The position numbers and the translations under genes are program-made. The notes under the pieces were generated by a model. It saw only the letters and a list, made by a program, of their open reading frames with translations. It made no database searches and was not told the DNA's origin. This document shows, one piece after another, positions 25,218 to 34,664 of a stretch of DNA of 64,000 nt (its first letter is position 1; each line of letters starts with the position of its first letter). Source of the DNA: Phycisphaerae bacterium (GTDB taxonomy: Bacteria > Planctomycetota > Phycisphaerae > Sedimentisphaerales > Anaerohalosphaeraceae); contig JAGPMT010000003.1 in assembly GCA_018052735.1 (NCBI GenBank), positions 1 through 64,000 on the forward strand, in the 5' to 3' direction.

Positions 25218-28200
25218 ATGAATTCCAAAAAGTGCTTCTATTATGCGGCCGGGGTATTGCTGCTGATGCAGGGCTTTCTGCAGGCGGCACCGTATGCAGA
25301 CCAGCCCAAACCGTCCGTCGGGCAGGCCGTTGATCCGGATGCGGTTGTGCTTTCATGGCAGCCGGGCGATGGCGCCGTACGCAGCGAAGTATATCTGGGA
25401 ACCAGTCAAACGGCCGTTGCTGAAGCCCGCCGGCCTGCCGGCGATATTGATGGGGATGGGATCGCAGATATTTTGGATTTGGCAGCGCTGGCTTGGCAGT
25501 GGCTTGCTGCAGCGGCAGCCCCTTGCCCGGACCTTGACTACAGCGGACGCGTGGACTTGTTGGATGCGGCTGTGTTAAGCCGTCATTGGAATCTGTCGGC
25601 TGATGTTGTTTATCTGGGTGCGGTTGACGGTTCTTCAATGGAAGCTGGGTCGCTCAATCCGAATAAAACCTATTACTGGCGTGTGGATACGGTTAGCTGT
25701 GATGGAATAGAACGGGGCGCCATCTGGAACTTCAAAACCAAGCGTCCTGCTTTTCCGGGAGCGGAAGGATTCGGCAAGTGGGCATCCGGCGGAAGGGGAG
25801 GAACGGTCTATCATGTAACCAATCTGAATGATTCCGGGGCTGGTTCGTTTCGAGATGCTGTCAGCGCCCCCAACCGAACGGTTGTGTTTGATGTGGGCGG
25901 GGTCATCCGAATCGGCGAGCGGATTATTGTCAGCAAAGATATCACCATAGCCGGACAGACAGCACCGGGGGAAGGCGTTGCGATTTACGGCAACGGGCTT
26001 TCTTTTACCGATGCCAACCGCTCGATTACGCGCTATATGCGGTTTCGGATGGGCGTCATTGGGACCAGCGGCAAAGATGCGGTAACGATTGCCGACGGGA
26101 CGGATATGATTTTTGACCACTGCTCGATTTCATGGGGACGGGATGAGAATTTTTCCATCAGCGGCGGCACAGGCGAGGATCCGGGTCTGATTACCATTCA
26201 GAACTGCATTATTGCACAAGGGCTGGAAACGCATTCCTGCGGGGGGCTGATTCAGGACTTCAACGGCGTCAGTATTTTCCGAAATCTTTATATTGACAAC
26301 GATACCCGCAACCCGAAAGTAAAGGGCATTAACGATTATACCAACAATGTCGTTTACAACTGGGACGATGCGGCCTATATCCTCGGGGATTCGGAGGCCA
26401 ATTCGTATGCCAATGTCCGGAATAATTATTTTATCAGCGGACCCAATACCGGTGCGGCGGCATTTACGCGGGGCAATCTGAACTTTCATATCTATGCGGA
26501 CAACAACTGGCATGATGCCAACCGCAACGGCGTTCTGGACGGCCGGCTTCTTTTGCAGGCGGATTACGGCACCGTGGATTGGCAGGCGGCCCCCTACGAT
26601 TATCCGTCGGTCAAAACGATGCTGGATCCCCTGACGGCGCTGAAGGTTGTTGCTTCACAGGCGGGGGCGTCTGTGCCGATGCGGGATAAAATTGATACGC
26701 GGCTGGCCAAGGAGCTGCTGTCATATGGAACCAGCGGACAGCTTATTTCCAATGAGAATAACTCGCCGATGTACGGCATTGGTCTGCTGGACAGCGGTCA
26801 TGCTCCGGCCGATACGGATCAGGACGGGATGCCGGATTACTGGGAAGCGTGTATTGCCAGTCTGAATCCAAATGCGGCGGACCACAACGGCGATGCAGAC
26901 GGCAACGGCTACACCAATCTGGAGGATTATCTCAACTGGCTGGCAGGTCCGCATTCGGATGTGCAGAAGAATGCTTATGCAGATATTGATTTGCGGGCGT
27001 TTACATCCGGTTTTAATGCCGGCGCTGCTTATACGGTTTTCGGAGCGACACACGGAACGGCTGCTCTTCTGGCAGATGGTTATACGGTTCGATATGTGCC
27101 GGATGCCGATTATGTCGGACGGGCGGAATTTCGCTTTACCGTTGACGACGGCAGTGTCTTTGCCGATACCGTGCAGCTTCTGGTTTCGCCTTTCGGGGGT
27201 CATCCCTTGCCGGCGGTTTATCCGGCGGCAGCGGTTAACGGATTGGATTATGCCTATTACGAGGGCACATGGGATTACCTGCCGGATTTTGCTGCGCTGA
27301 CGCCTGTGCAGCAGGGCACGGCAGCCAATTTCGACATCAGCCAAGCGCCATCGGCTGACGGCTTTGCTTATGTGTTTGAGGGATTTATCGAAGTGCCGGC
27401 AGATGGCCAATATACGTTTTATCTGTATTCCGACGATGGGAGCAAGCTGTATATTGATAACGGCATTGTGGTCAGCAACGACGGCGTGCATGGCTCGCAG
27501 GAGCGCAGCGGCAAAATCGCTTTGAGGGCAGGCAAGCACAGCATTCGGGTCAGGTACTTTGAAAAGACCGGCAGCCAGCGATTGGAAGTTCGCTGGGCTG
27601 GGCCGGGATTCGGACGTCAGCTTATCGGCAATGGGGTTCTCTATCGCGGCAGCTTGGATACGGCCGCCCCGGCTAAACCGACAGGTCTGTGGGCAGCCGC
27701 CGGCAGCACGGCTGTAACGCTGGATTGGAATGACAGCACCGACAGCGATCTGGCCGGCTATCATCTATATCGGGCGACTGTGTCGGGCGGGCCTTATACA
27801 CGGCTTCATACTGGGCTTTTGAGCACTTCCAATTATACAGACAGCAGCGTCGTGGGCGGAACGCTTTACCATTATGCTGTCAGTGCTGTGGATACCGCGA
27901 TGAATGAATCTGCCAAGACCAGTGAAGTCTCTGCCTTGCCCGGGGCTGTGCCGAGTGTGATTATACAGGAAAATACAGTCGGCTTCTGCGGCGTAGAAGG
28001 AACAGTTGACAATAACAATGCCGGCTTTACGGGAGACGGCTTCGCCAACGGTACCAATGCCGTGGGAGCGGGCATCCATTGGAAAATCAGTACTGCCGCC
28101 GGCAGTTATACCTTTAAATGGCGGTACGCCAACGGTGTAACTGCTGACAGACCCGCCAAATTGCTGATCAATGGAATCGAGGCGGTCGCAAGCGTCAGTT

Positions 28201-28367
28201 TCCCGTCAACCGGTGCCTGGACGACATGGAGTGAGGTCTCTCAAACGGCTGTCTTGACGGCTGGGCTGCAGACGGTACGGCTGGAGCCGACGACCAGCAG
28301 CGGGCTTGCCAATATTGACTATCTGATGGTCAGCGGAATCGATGCAGTGCCGGTTAACTGCAACTAA
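25218..28367 (+). CDS. Multidomain secreted PL1 pectate lyase with PA14, fibronectin and carbohydrate-binding domains
   Basis: The protein has 1049 residues. After a signal peptide (YYAAGVLLLMQGFLQAAP) there is a dockerin-like pair of EF-hand segments inserted in a fibronectin-like region (GDIDGDGIADILDLAAL). The PL1 beta-helix follows (about 175-500; AFPGAEGFGKWASGGRGG, NLNDSGAGSFRDAV, HCSISWGRDENFS, NDTRNPKVKG). Next come a calcium-binding segment (DTDQDGMPDYWE), a cadherin-like stretch, a PA14 domain (about 655-805), a fibronectin domain (about 810-900) and a CBM35/CBM6-like C-terminus. It would cleave pectate by elimination. The start is uncertain: ATG 25218 gives the best signal peptide; ATG 25185 is an alternative. 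Confidence 0.85.
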   Translation: MNSKKCFYYAAGVLLLMQGFLQAAPYADQPKPSVGQAVDPDAVVLSWQPGDGAVRSEVYLGTSQTAVAEARRPAGDIDGDGIADILDLAALAWQWLAAAAAPCPDLDYSGRVDLLDAAVLSRHWNLSADVVYLGAVDGSSMEAGSLNPNKTYYWRVDTVSCDGIERGAIWNFKTKRPAFPGAEGFGKWASGGRGGTVYHVTNLNDSGAGSFRDAVSAPNRTVVFDVGGVIRIGERIIVSKDITIAGQTAPGEGVAIYGNGLSFTDANRSITRYMRFRMGVIGTSGKDAVTIADGTDMIFDHCSISWGRDENFSISGGTGEDPGLITIQNCIIAQGLETHSCGGLIQDFNGVSIFRNLYIDNDTRNPKVKGINDYTNNVVYNWDDAAYILGDSEANSYANVRNNYFISGPNTGAAAFTRGNLNFHIYADNNWHDANRNGVLDGRLLLQADYGTVDWQAAPYDYPSVKTMLDPLTALKVVASQAGASVPMRDKIDTRLAKELLSYGTSGQLISNENNSPMYGIGLLDSGHAPADTDQDGMPDYWEACIASLNPNAADHNGDADGNGYTNLEDYLNWLAGPHSDVQKNAYADIDLRAFTSGFNAGAAYTVFGATHGTAALLADGYTVRYVPDADYVGRAEFRFTVDDGSVFADTVQLLVSPFGGHPLPAVYPAAAVNGLDYAYYEGTWDYLPDFAALTPVQQGTAANFDISQAPSADGFAYVFEGFIEVPADGQYTFYLYSDDGSKLYIDNGIVVSNDGVHGSQERSGKIALRAGKHSIRVRYFEKTGSQRLEVRWAGPGFGRQLIGNGVLYRGSLDTAAPAKPTGLWAAAGSTAVTLDWNDSTDSDLAGYHLYRATVSGGPYTRLHTGLLSTSNYTDSSVVGGTLYHYAVSAVDTAMNESAKTSEVSALPGAVPSVIIQENTVGFCGVEGTVDNNNAGFTGDGFANGTNAVGAGIHWKISTAAGSYTFKWRYANGVTADRPAKLLINGIEAVASVSFPSTGAWTTWSEVSQTAVLTAGLQTVRLEPTTSSGLANIDYLMVSGIDAVPVNCN

Positions 28368-28382
28368 AAAGACAGCTCTTAG

Positions 28383-28500
28383 AGCAGCCTATGGCTGTTG
28401 GCCGTTCTTGCCGTATCGGTGTATGCAGAGGGGGCATTGCAGAAAAACGCCCGCAGCGATGGGGCGGCTGACCGTTCGGAACCTGCCCGCATTGCATCCG
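28383..28500 (+). other. Possible signal-peptide remnant of a lost gene
   Basis: Between the convergent PL1 and GH43 genes, one frame reads SSLWLLAVLAVSVYAEGALQ, a convincing signal-peptide-like stretch with no ATG or ribosome binding site. It then continues into the antisense of GH43. It may be the decayed 5' end of a deleted secreted-protein gene; chance cannot be excluded. Confidence 0.25.
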
Positions 28501-28548
28501 ACCGGCTGAAATGCAGGCGAAAACAGGCAGCCGGAGTGTCGGCAGCGT

Positions 28549-30222
28549 TTATTTATCGATGCGGAACCAATCGAAGTCGGCATAGCCGCCGGCCCTTGCC
28601 GATGGATCGGACAGGCAGAAAAGACCAACCTTAGCACCAACCCAGCGGCCTGCTTTGGCTGTAAATACATCCCCTATCTCCCTGTACTGCTGTCCGTCCA
28701 GCGAATAGCGAAATCGGCACTGGGCATCAGGGGATGAAACTTGGACCTGAAGGTAAACTGCCGAAGCATCCATCGGATACTCGGCAAGGATTTTTTCTTT
28801 TCCGCCTTTGACGGCATTCAGGCAGACAGACTGCGTCAGCCAAAGCTTCTGCTGTTTGGCATTCAGCGAAAGACAGGCGTAGTCATCGCCCATGATGATT
28901 AATCCGGCCCGCTTGCCGTCATAAACCGGAGTCAGTGTGATTTTAACTGATGCAGAAAAATCAGGCGCAGGAAATTTCTGAAGAAGCAGCTGCGGCGTAT
29001 CCCACAAGGTAGCTTCGGGGTGCGGCAGGGGCAGCGCAAACAGCCGCAGATAATCCTTGCCGGGCAGCAGGGCATACCAAGTGATTTGAGGATTGCCCTG
29101 CCACTGCCATTGCAGGCCGAGTGTATCCGTATCAAATTCATCGCTTTCAGCTGGCGAGACAATCGGAAAGTGTCCTTTTATATCCGGTTTTGCAAATGTC
29201 AAAACCGGTTCGCCTTTGCCGTCGCCGTCTTTGTCGATGCCCATCACCGGCCAGTCATTGACCCATTTGACCGGCTGGAGATGCACAATCCGGCCGTAAG
29301 CCCCGGCATCCTGAAAATGGATGAACCACGATTGGCCGGAAGGTGTTTCAATCCAGCCGCCCTGATGGGGACCGTTGACGGAGGTTGTTCCCTGGTCGAG
29401 AACAATTTTGTCTTCATAGGGTCCCCAGATGCTCTTGGAGCGAAGAATGGTTTGCCAGCCGGTGGTGACTCCGCCGGCCGGAGCAAATATATAGTAGTAG
29501 CCGTTGCGCTTGTAGAACTTGGGACCTTCCAGAGTGGGGTGGCGGTCATGACCGTCAAAAACGTGCCTGCCTTCGGGGCTGATTTCGGTGCCGTCCGGCT
29601 TCATCCGGCGGACCGTCAGCACGCTGTTGAAGCCGCCGGTGCGGCTGCCGGCCCATCCGTGGACAATGTAGGCATTGCCGTCCTCATCCCACAGCGGGCA
29701 GGTATCGATAAGCCCTTTGCCGGCCAGCGCCAGAACGGGTTTATCCCACGGCCCGGCCGGATTTTTGGATTTTACCATGTAAATGCCTGCATCGGGATCT
29801 CCCCAGAAGATATAGAAATGCTCATCGTGAAAGCGAATAGCGGGGGCCCAAATGCCTTTGCCATGCTGCGGGAGGTCAAAAAGCGCATCGGGGTATTGCG
29901 GGACGGCATGCCCGATAAGTGTCCAGTTGACTAAATCCTTCGAATGCAAAATGGGCAGCCCCGGAAAGCAGGTAAAGCTTGAAGCGGTCATATAATAATC
30001 ATCCCCCACACGGATAACATCCGGATCAGAATAGTCGGCATAAAGGATAGGATTTTTATATGTGCCGTCTCCGTTGTCTGCAATCCATACTTTGGAAACA
30101 TAAGGGGCCGCAATGCTGTTCGATTGCGGACCTGCTGCCATCAGTAAAGTTCCCTCTATGCATACAGCGGCGGCCAAGCAGGCTGTTATTTTCGGACACC
30201 TCAAAAAATGCTTCCTGTTCAT
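28549..30222 (-). CDS. GH43 beta-xylosidase / alpha-L-arabinofuranosidase
   Basis: The protein has 557 residues. A signal peptide is followed by the five-bladed GH43 propeller (about 45-340) with three catalytic carboxylates in context: Asp in YADYSDPDVIR, the pKa-tuning Asp in DTCPLWDEDGNAY, and Glu in LEGPKFYKRNGYY. A concanavalin-like C-terminal domain (about 360-555) is typical of GH43 enzymes of the xylosidase/arabinofuranosidase subfamilies. It would release terminal xylose or L-arabinose from xylogalacturonan or arabinan side chains. It is the last gene of a minus-strand operon, 29 bp after the FAD gene. Confidence 0.9.
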   Translation of the reverse strand: MNRKHFLRCPKITACLAAAVCIEGTLLMAAGPQSNSIAAPYVSKVWIADNGDGTYKNPILYADYSDPDVIRVGDDYYMTASSFTCFPGLPILHSKDLVNWTLIGHAVPQYPDALFDLPQHGKGIWAPAIRFHDEHFYIFWGDPDAGIYMVKSKNPAGPWDKPVLALAGKGLIDTCPLWDEDGNAYIVHGWAGSRTGGFNSVLTVRRMKPDGTEISPEGRHVFDGHDRHPTLEGPKFYKRNGYYYIFAPAGGVTTGWQTILRSKSIWGPYEDKIVLDQGTTSVNGPHQGGWIETPSGQSWFIHFQDAGAYGRIVHLQPVKWVNDWPVMGIDKDGDGKGEPVLTFAKPDIKGHFPIVSPAESDEFDTDTLGLQWQWQGNPQITWYALLPGKDYLRLFALPLPHPEATLWDTPQLLLQKFPAPDFSASVKITLTPVYDGKRAGLIIMGDDYACLSLNAKQQKLWLTQSVCLNAVKGGKEKILAEYPMDASAVYLQVQVSSPDAQCRFRYSLDGQQYREIGDVFTAKAGRWVGAKVGLFCLSDPSARAGGYADFDWFRIDK

Positions 30223-30251
30223 CGTGCATCCCTATCCATTTCTAAAAAGTT

Positions 30252-32270
30252 TTATTTGTATATCCGGCCATTTCGGTAATCTGCCCACGCTGCTTCAAAG
30301 GAATGAATTTCCTTCGGCATGGGTCTTGGAGGAATATGCTCACAGGCAAACAGATGATCGCTGTTTTCATCCGCTGCAATCCGCAGGATGGTGCTGCGCA
30401 AGGCCTTGTTTTCGGGCAGAAACCGCAGCGGCTTTAGTGTATAGGGGTCTTGAACAGCCGGATCAATTTCGATGCCTTCATCGGACAAGACCAAATAAGA
30501 ACCTCGGGAACCTCCCCCGCAGGACAGAAGTTCTTCAATGGCCTTCAGGTAAGCAGCGCTGGCAAGCGACAAATGCTCGGCTCGAATTGCCGCAATCAAA
30601 TCCGCAGCGGTTTGAATGCGGAAGCCGGCTGTACGGATGGTTTGGTATAAGTCCAGTGCTTGGCAGAAAGCCCGGCGAACCTCGGACAATTTCCGCAGCG
30701 GACCGGCATAAGTGCTCATCCGCTGCTGTATCTGTTCGATGGTTTCGCCGGTTGCCAGACGGCCTGTTTTCCAGCGTGAATATTTTTCGATTAGATGTTG
30801 AATTTGCCGGCGGCTTTGGGCTGAAACAGCGTCCGGATCGGGAAGGCCGCTCCCGTAACAATTCACAATATATTCGGCCGCCCGTGCTGCCCCGACTTGA
30901 CCGGCATTGAGAGCAGCCCCCCCGGGACGGCGGATGCCGTGTGTGCCTGCCATTTCGCCAATAACAAAGGTGTGCGGAATATTGGATTCCCACCAATGAT
31001 TGACGGCAAAGCCGCCGTTGTTATGCTGGGCACAGACCGCAACCTCCAGCGGGACAGATGCCAAATCGATCCCATGCCTGCGGAAAATCTCGACAGCAGG
31101 GGGGTTCATTTTTTCCAGCCGCTCGATCGGCAGCTGCTGCAGGGCACCGGCTGCCGTCAAATAGGCCAGCGCTTCGGACTCCAGCTTGTCCGGTCGGAAA
31201 GGATCCATGGGATTGCGGCGGAAATCCAGAAACACGCGGCGGCCGTTATGCATTTGGCCGAGAACCAGAAGGTCAATCAGCGAAGATTGATGTGCTTCGA
31301 CGCGCTGTGCATCAAAAGGCCACTGATAGCCCTTTAAAAAGATGGCACTGGCCATAGCTTCCTTTGTCGGGAAGAAATCGGCCAGAAAGTCTTTTTCGCC
31401 GCCCCCGTTGGCATCTGTGCTGAAAAAGCGGGGAATCGCCTGCATATAAGTCCCCGAAACATTCCAGCGGAACCGGATGCTGGCCAGACCAAACTGCGAC
31501 TCGGTCAGATTTTCAGCCGCAAGACCAGCCCGCAAGGCGATGCCATGCAGGCCGATTTGTCCGGGCGGATAGACGCTGGTTTGATACAACCCTCCCGGCC
31601 CACCGGCAGCCAAAACAAGATTTTCACAGTAGAAAACCGAAAGCTCCCACTCCGCAGGGGCGGTGTTAGTTTTGGAGACAGCTGCCAAGCCGACAATCCG
31701 CTTATCTGTCCCTGTCCCGACGGTCAGCAAATCGGCTGCTTCCTGATTTTCGTAAATGGCTATTCCGTAACGGCGGACAATTCTTTCCAGACATTCGCAC
31801 ATAAACCGGCTGGTTTCCGGTCCGGCGGATGCTGCTCGCTCAGAAGGGTCATTGTCGGTTTTGTAGCCGATAAAACTGCCCATAGCATTGGTTGGAAAAG
31901 GGACACCGGCTTCTGCCAATGCATAAAAACTGCCGAGTGAACCTACGGCCTCGGCCAGTGCCAAATCGCCGTGGCAGCAGCCGCCAGCCGTCAGCGCTTG
32001 AGCGAAACGCTCGGCGCAGTCGGGCACATAAGGGGAAGTTCCGGTTTTGTAATAGGTCTGCTTGTCAGAGCCGCTCATCCGTGAAGCCCCCAGCCCGATG
32101 CCGGCAGTAACAAGGGCAATCCGTTGATGCGGTTCTGGAAATCCTTTTTGGTCCATCAGCTCGTACAGCCGTTTGGCGCAGTTCAACCCTGCGGCCCCTG
32201 TACCCACAATGACGGTATTGAAGAAATAGTGCCGAACAGTCTGCCCAGAGATAATGCATTTTTTTTTCAT
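30252..32270 (-). CDS. FAD-dependent oxidoreductase of the fumarate reductase/aspartate oxidase superfamily
   Basis: The protein has 672 residues. The N-terminal dinucleotide fold (VIVGTGAAGLNCAKRL, about 20-35) and LVLAAGGPGGLY are characteristic of the superfamily of flavoproteins that move hydride between a substrate and FAD. HGIALRAGLAAE and the late segment GEMAGTHGIRRPGGAALN, where FAD contacts are expected, are present. The C-terminal helical region resembles that of succinate dehydrogenase flavoproteins. There is no signal peptide. The substrate is unknown. It lies 8 bp after an SDR gene and downstream of an NRAMP-like transporter, so a linked uptake-oxidation pathway is suggested rather than respiration or NAD synthesis. 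Confidence 0.75.
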   Translation of the reverse strand: MKKKCIISGQTVRHYFFNTVIVGTGAAGLNCAKRLYELMDQKGFPEPHQRIALVTAGIGLGASRMSGSDKQTYYKTGTSPYVPDCAERFAQALTAGGCCHGDLALAEAVGSLGSFYALAEAGVPFPTNAMGSFIGYKTDNDPSERAASAGPETSRFMCECLERIVRRYGIAIYENQEAADLLTVGTGTDKRIVGLAAVSKTNTAPAEWELSVFYCENLVLAAGGPGGLYQTSVYPPGQIGLHGIALRAGLAAENLTESQFGLASIRFRWNVSGTYMQAIPRFFSTDANGGGEKDFLADFFPTKEAMASAIFLKGYQWPFDAQRVEAHQSSLIDLLVLGQMHNGRRVFLDFRRNPMDPFRPDKLESEALAYLTAAGALQQLPIERLEKMNPPAVEIFRRHGIDLASVPLEVAVCAQHNNGGFAVNHWWESNIPHTFVIGEMAGTHGIRRPGGAALNAGQVGAARAAEYIVNCYGSGLPDPDAVSAQSRRQIQHLIEKYSRWKTGRLATGETIEQIQQRMSTYAGPLRKLSEVRRAFCQALDLYQTIRTAGFRIQTAADLIAAIRAEHLSLASAAYLKAIEELLSCGGGSRGSYLVLSDEGIEIDPAVQDPYTLKPLRFLPENKALRSTILRIAADENSDHLFACEHIPPRPMPKEIHSFEAAWADYRNGRIYK

Positions 32271-32278
32271 GGGTATCC

Positions 32279-33055
32279 TTAGAGCCGGCGAAGGTGAAAT
32301 CCGCCATCCACATTAATAACCTGACCGGTCGAAAAATCCAGCCGGCCTTCGGCAACGGCGGCTACCGCCTGTGCAACGTCTTCCGGTCTGCCCCAGCGCT
32401 TCTGCGGGGTGAGTCCTTCGGCAATCAGACGGTCGTATTTTTCTTTAACGGCGGCGGTCATATCTGTCTGAATGATGCCGGGCCGTATTTCATAGACGCC
32501 GATATCAAATTCTGCCAGCCGGTCGGCAAACAGACGCGTCATCATGGACAAACCCGCCTTGCTGATGCAGTATTCGCCGCGCGTGGTGCTGCTGGTATAA
32601 GCCGAAATCGAGCTGATGTTGATAATTCGAAAAATCCGCTGGGGATGCATCTTTTTCTGCTCCATCATCCACAGTGCTGCCTGCTGTGTTAGAAAGAAGG
32701 GGCCTTTGAGGTTGATGCTCATCACACGGTCATAACTTTCCTCGCTGACATCGAGCAGGTCTTGGCGCCGCAGGGGAGCGATGCCGGCATTGTTGACCAG
32801 CAAATCCAGCCGGCCGCGACTGTTTTGAATATGTTCCAGCAGATGCTGGCGGCCGTCGGCCTGACCGATGTCTGCCTGCACGCATTCACAGCTTCCGCCC
32901 TGCGAGACAATCTCCTGCCGGGCAGCCGCTGCGGATTTCTCGTCTGTGCAAAAGTTGATAACGGCAAAGTACCCCATTCGGGCCAGCTGCACGGCGATGG
33001 CGCGTCCGATGCCGCGGCTTGCTCCGGTTACAACAGCGACGGGCTTTGTATCCAT
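32279..33055 (-). CDS. Short-chain dehydrogenase/reductase (FabG-like)
   Basis: The protein has 258 residues. A TGASRGIGRAI cofactor loop (about 11-21), NNAGIAP, and the Ser...Tyr-x-x-x-Lys catalytic set (SSISAYTSS...YCISK) are complete. The family oxidises or reduces hydroxyl/keto groups with NAD(P); members in uronate clusters act on keto-sugars. ATG 33055 is chosen over the in-frame 33100 because the latter lies in the transporter gene and AAAGGAT precedes 33055. It lies 2 bp after the transporter and 8 bp before the FAD gene. Confidence 0.9.
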   Translation of the reverse strand: MDTKPVAVVTGASRGIGRAIAVQLARMGYFAVINFCTDEKSAAAARQEIVSQGGSCECVQADIGQADGRQHLLEHIQNSRGRLDLLVNNAGIAPLRRQDLLDVSEESYDRVMSINLKGPFFLTQQAALWMMEQKKMHPQRIFRIINISSISAYTSSTTRGEYCISKAGLSMMTRLFADRLAEFDIGVYEIRPGIIQTDMTAAVKEKYDRLIAEGLTPQKRWGRPEDVAQAVAAVAEGRLDFSTGQVINVDGGFHLRRL

Positions 33056-33057
33056 GG

Positions 33058-34545
33058 TTATCCTTTCAGACTGCCGATCAGTTTCATCATATAAGGCCAA
33101 ACAACATCAGCAACGTAATAGATCCCTGCGGCTAACGACAGCCCAATAGCAGTCAGCATTCCTGCATTCCAGACAAAGGCCTTTGTGCCGACGGGCTTAT
33201 CGTCTTTCAAATAAGCCCGGCTGTTGTTCAGCAGGAAAAAGGCAATATAGGCAATCGGCAGCATAATTCCGCAAATTGCCGCCGTCGGAATGGCCACCCA
33301 GTAGCTCATTTTCTGCCAGAAAAGAACGCCCAGAAACGCCGGTGTTGGAATCAGGCAGGCCAGACGGTAAAGCCGGCCTCCCGGTTCAATCGCGAACATT
33401 TCGCAGACGGCAAAGCCCGCTGTCAGCATCTGCATGGAAATTGTGCTCATGACCATTCCCAAAATACCCATCCCGAAGACAAAGCGTGCAATGTAGTGAT
33501 TCAATCCGGCCTGTTCGAGCATCGACGCTGCAAGAACCGGCGTTAAGGGTCTGTTTTCGGCAATAAGGGCTTCGATCGCCGGCGTATTGTACAGCGTTGA
33601 TCCTGCTGCGGCCATCATCAGCGATGTTGCGATGCTGTAGGGTATCAGCATGCCGGTAATCAAATCAAAAAAGCCCAGCTCCCGATGCTCCCGGCCCCAT
33701 CGGCGTGCTAAAAGGGTATACGGAAACAAAAATGTCATATTCAGACCGACTGCACCGGAGAATGCGCCGATGACAAGAGAGGTTGTTTTCTGCTGCATAA
33801 CGGGATCATCATAACGGGGAAGATTGGGAATGCATCCTTTGAGCAATTCGGCCATAGACAATTTCCCCTCTGCAAAGCTGTTTATCACAACCAATGCGAA
33901 AGCGGCAATGATAAGCCATAGAAATCCCTTTAAAACCTTTTCATAAATCCGCACCCCGCGTTTGCGATGCCCGTAGGACCATGTTATATATACAGAAAAA
34001 ACCATCATGCACAGACCGATGAGCAGCAGGGTTAGGGTTTGCTGCCGGGGATTGGGCTGCCAGCCGGTTGCGGCCTTGATCATATCTTCTGTCATTCCGG
34101 CGGCCAAGGCATACTGGGGGATGTGCCATATAATAGTCACCAGCAGAGAAGTCAGCGCCCATATCCATGCAAAGCCGGGATGAAGGTAATCCCGCATTGC
34201 CGCAAAGGGGCGGCATCCGGTGGAGAGGGTTTGATGAACCAGTGCCGACAGCATCACCACACCGGCCAGCATAGCCAGCGGCTGTACCCAGAGCAGCCGG
34301 CAGCCTGTTAATGCGCCGGCAAATAGAGAGGCCGAGGCGCTGCTGGCTCCGAGGGTCATCGCACTCTGCATCCAGCCCGGTCCCGTCAAGTGGAGATAGA
34401 CCTTGGTCCGCTCCCATAGGCTTTTGTGACAGACGGAGGCAAGCAGTGCTTTTTCCTTTTCGAGGGCTTCCGACGGAGTGCCGGAAAACATCGGCAATCC
34501 TCTTGCTGTGTCGGCTTGAGCCGGTTGATTTGCTGCTGTATGCAC
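33058..34545 (-). CDS. NRAMP-like membrane transporter lacking the canonical metal motif
   Basis: The protein has 495 residues with about 11-12 hydrophobic segments. The first helix carries GPGWMQSAMTLGASSASASLF, the position where NRAMP metal carriers have DPGN. Here Asp and Asn of the metal site are absent (TLGASS). The second conserved region (GAFSGAVGLNMTFLFPYTLL) resembles the NRAMP helix-6 region. Known NRAMP-related proteins with altered motifs carry other ions or fail to bind Mn/Fe, so substrate prediction as a transition-metal carrier is unsafe. It is the first gene of the operon with SDR, FAD oxidoreductase and GH43, which suggests transport of an organic acid, sugar or magnesium. 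Confidence 0.75.
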   Translation of the reverse strand: MHTAANQPAQADTARGLPMFSGTPSEALEKEKALLASVCHKSLWERTKVYLHLTGPGWMQSAMTLGASSASASLFAGALTGCRLLWVQPLAMLAGVVMLSALVHQTLSTGCRPFAAMRDYLHPGFAWIWALTSLLVTIIWHIPQYALAAGMTEDMIKAATGWQPNPRQQTLTLLLIGLCMMVFSVYITWSYGHRKRGVRIYEKVLKGFLWLIIAAFALVVINSFAEGKLSMAELLKGCIPNLPRYDDPVMQQKTTSLVIGAFSGAVGLNMTFLFPYTLLARRWGREHRELGFFDLITGMLIPYSIATSLMMAAAGSTLYNTPAIEALIAENRPLTPVLAASMLEQAGLNHYIARFVFGMGILGMVMSTISMQMLTAGFAVCEMFAIEPGGRLYRLACLIPTPAFLGVLFWQKMSYWVAIPTAAICGIMLPIAYIAFFLLNNSRAYLKDDKPVGTKAFVWNAGMLTAIGLSLAAGIYYVADVVWPYMMKLIGSLKG

Positions 34546-34629
34546 AAAATACTCCCGATCTATTTTTTTCCTTGCCCGCGCATTGTAACAGCCCCATCCA
34601 GCAGGGTCAAGATTGGAGTACGGATGAAA

Positions 34630-34658
34630 TTGACTTTCAGCCGCATTCGGGATATATT
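34630..34658 (+). promoter_or_regulatory. Sigma-70 promoter giving a leaderless mRNA
   Basis: TTGACT (34630-34635) and TATATT (34653-34658) are exactly 17 bases apart. Transcription would begin about 7 bases later, at or next to the ATG at 34665. No ribosome binding site is visible before that ATG, which fits a leaderless message. Confidence 0.65.
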
Positions 34659-34664
34659 AAATAT

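Noticed and set aside
34311-34664. N-terminal extension of the GT2 protein
   Set aside because: It is antisense to the NRAMP-like gene, lacks GT2 motifs, and lies upstream of the promoter at 34630-34658.
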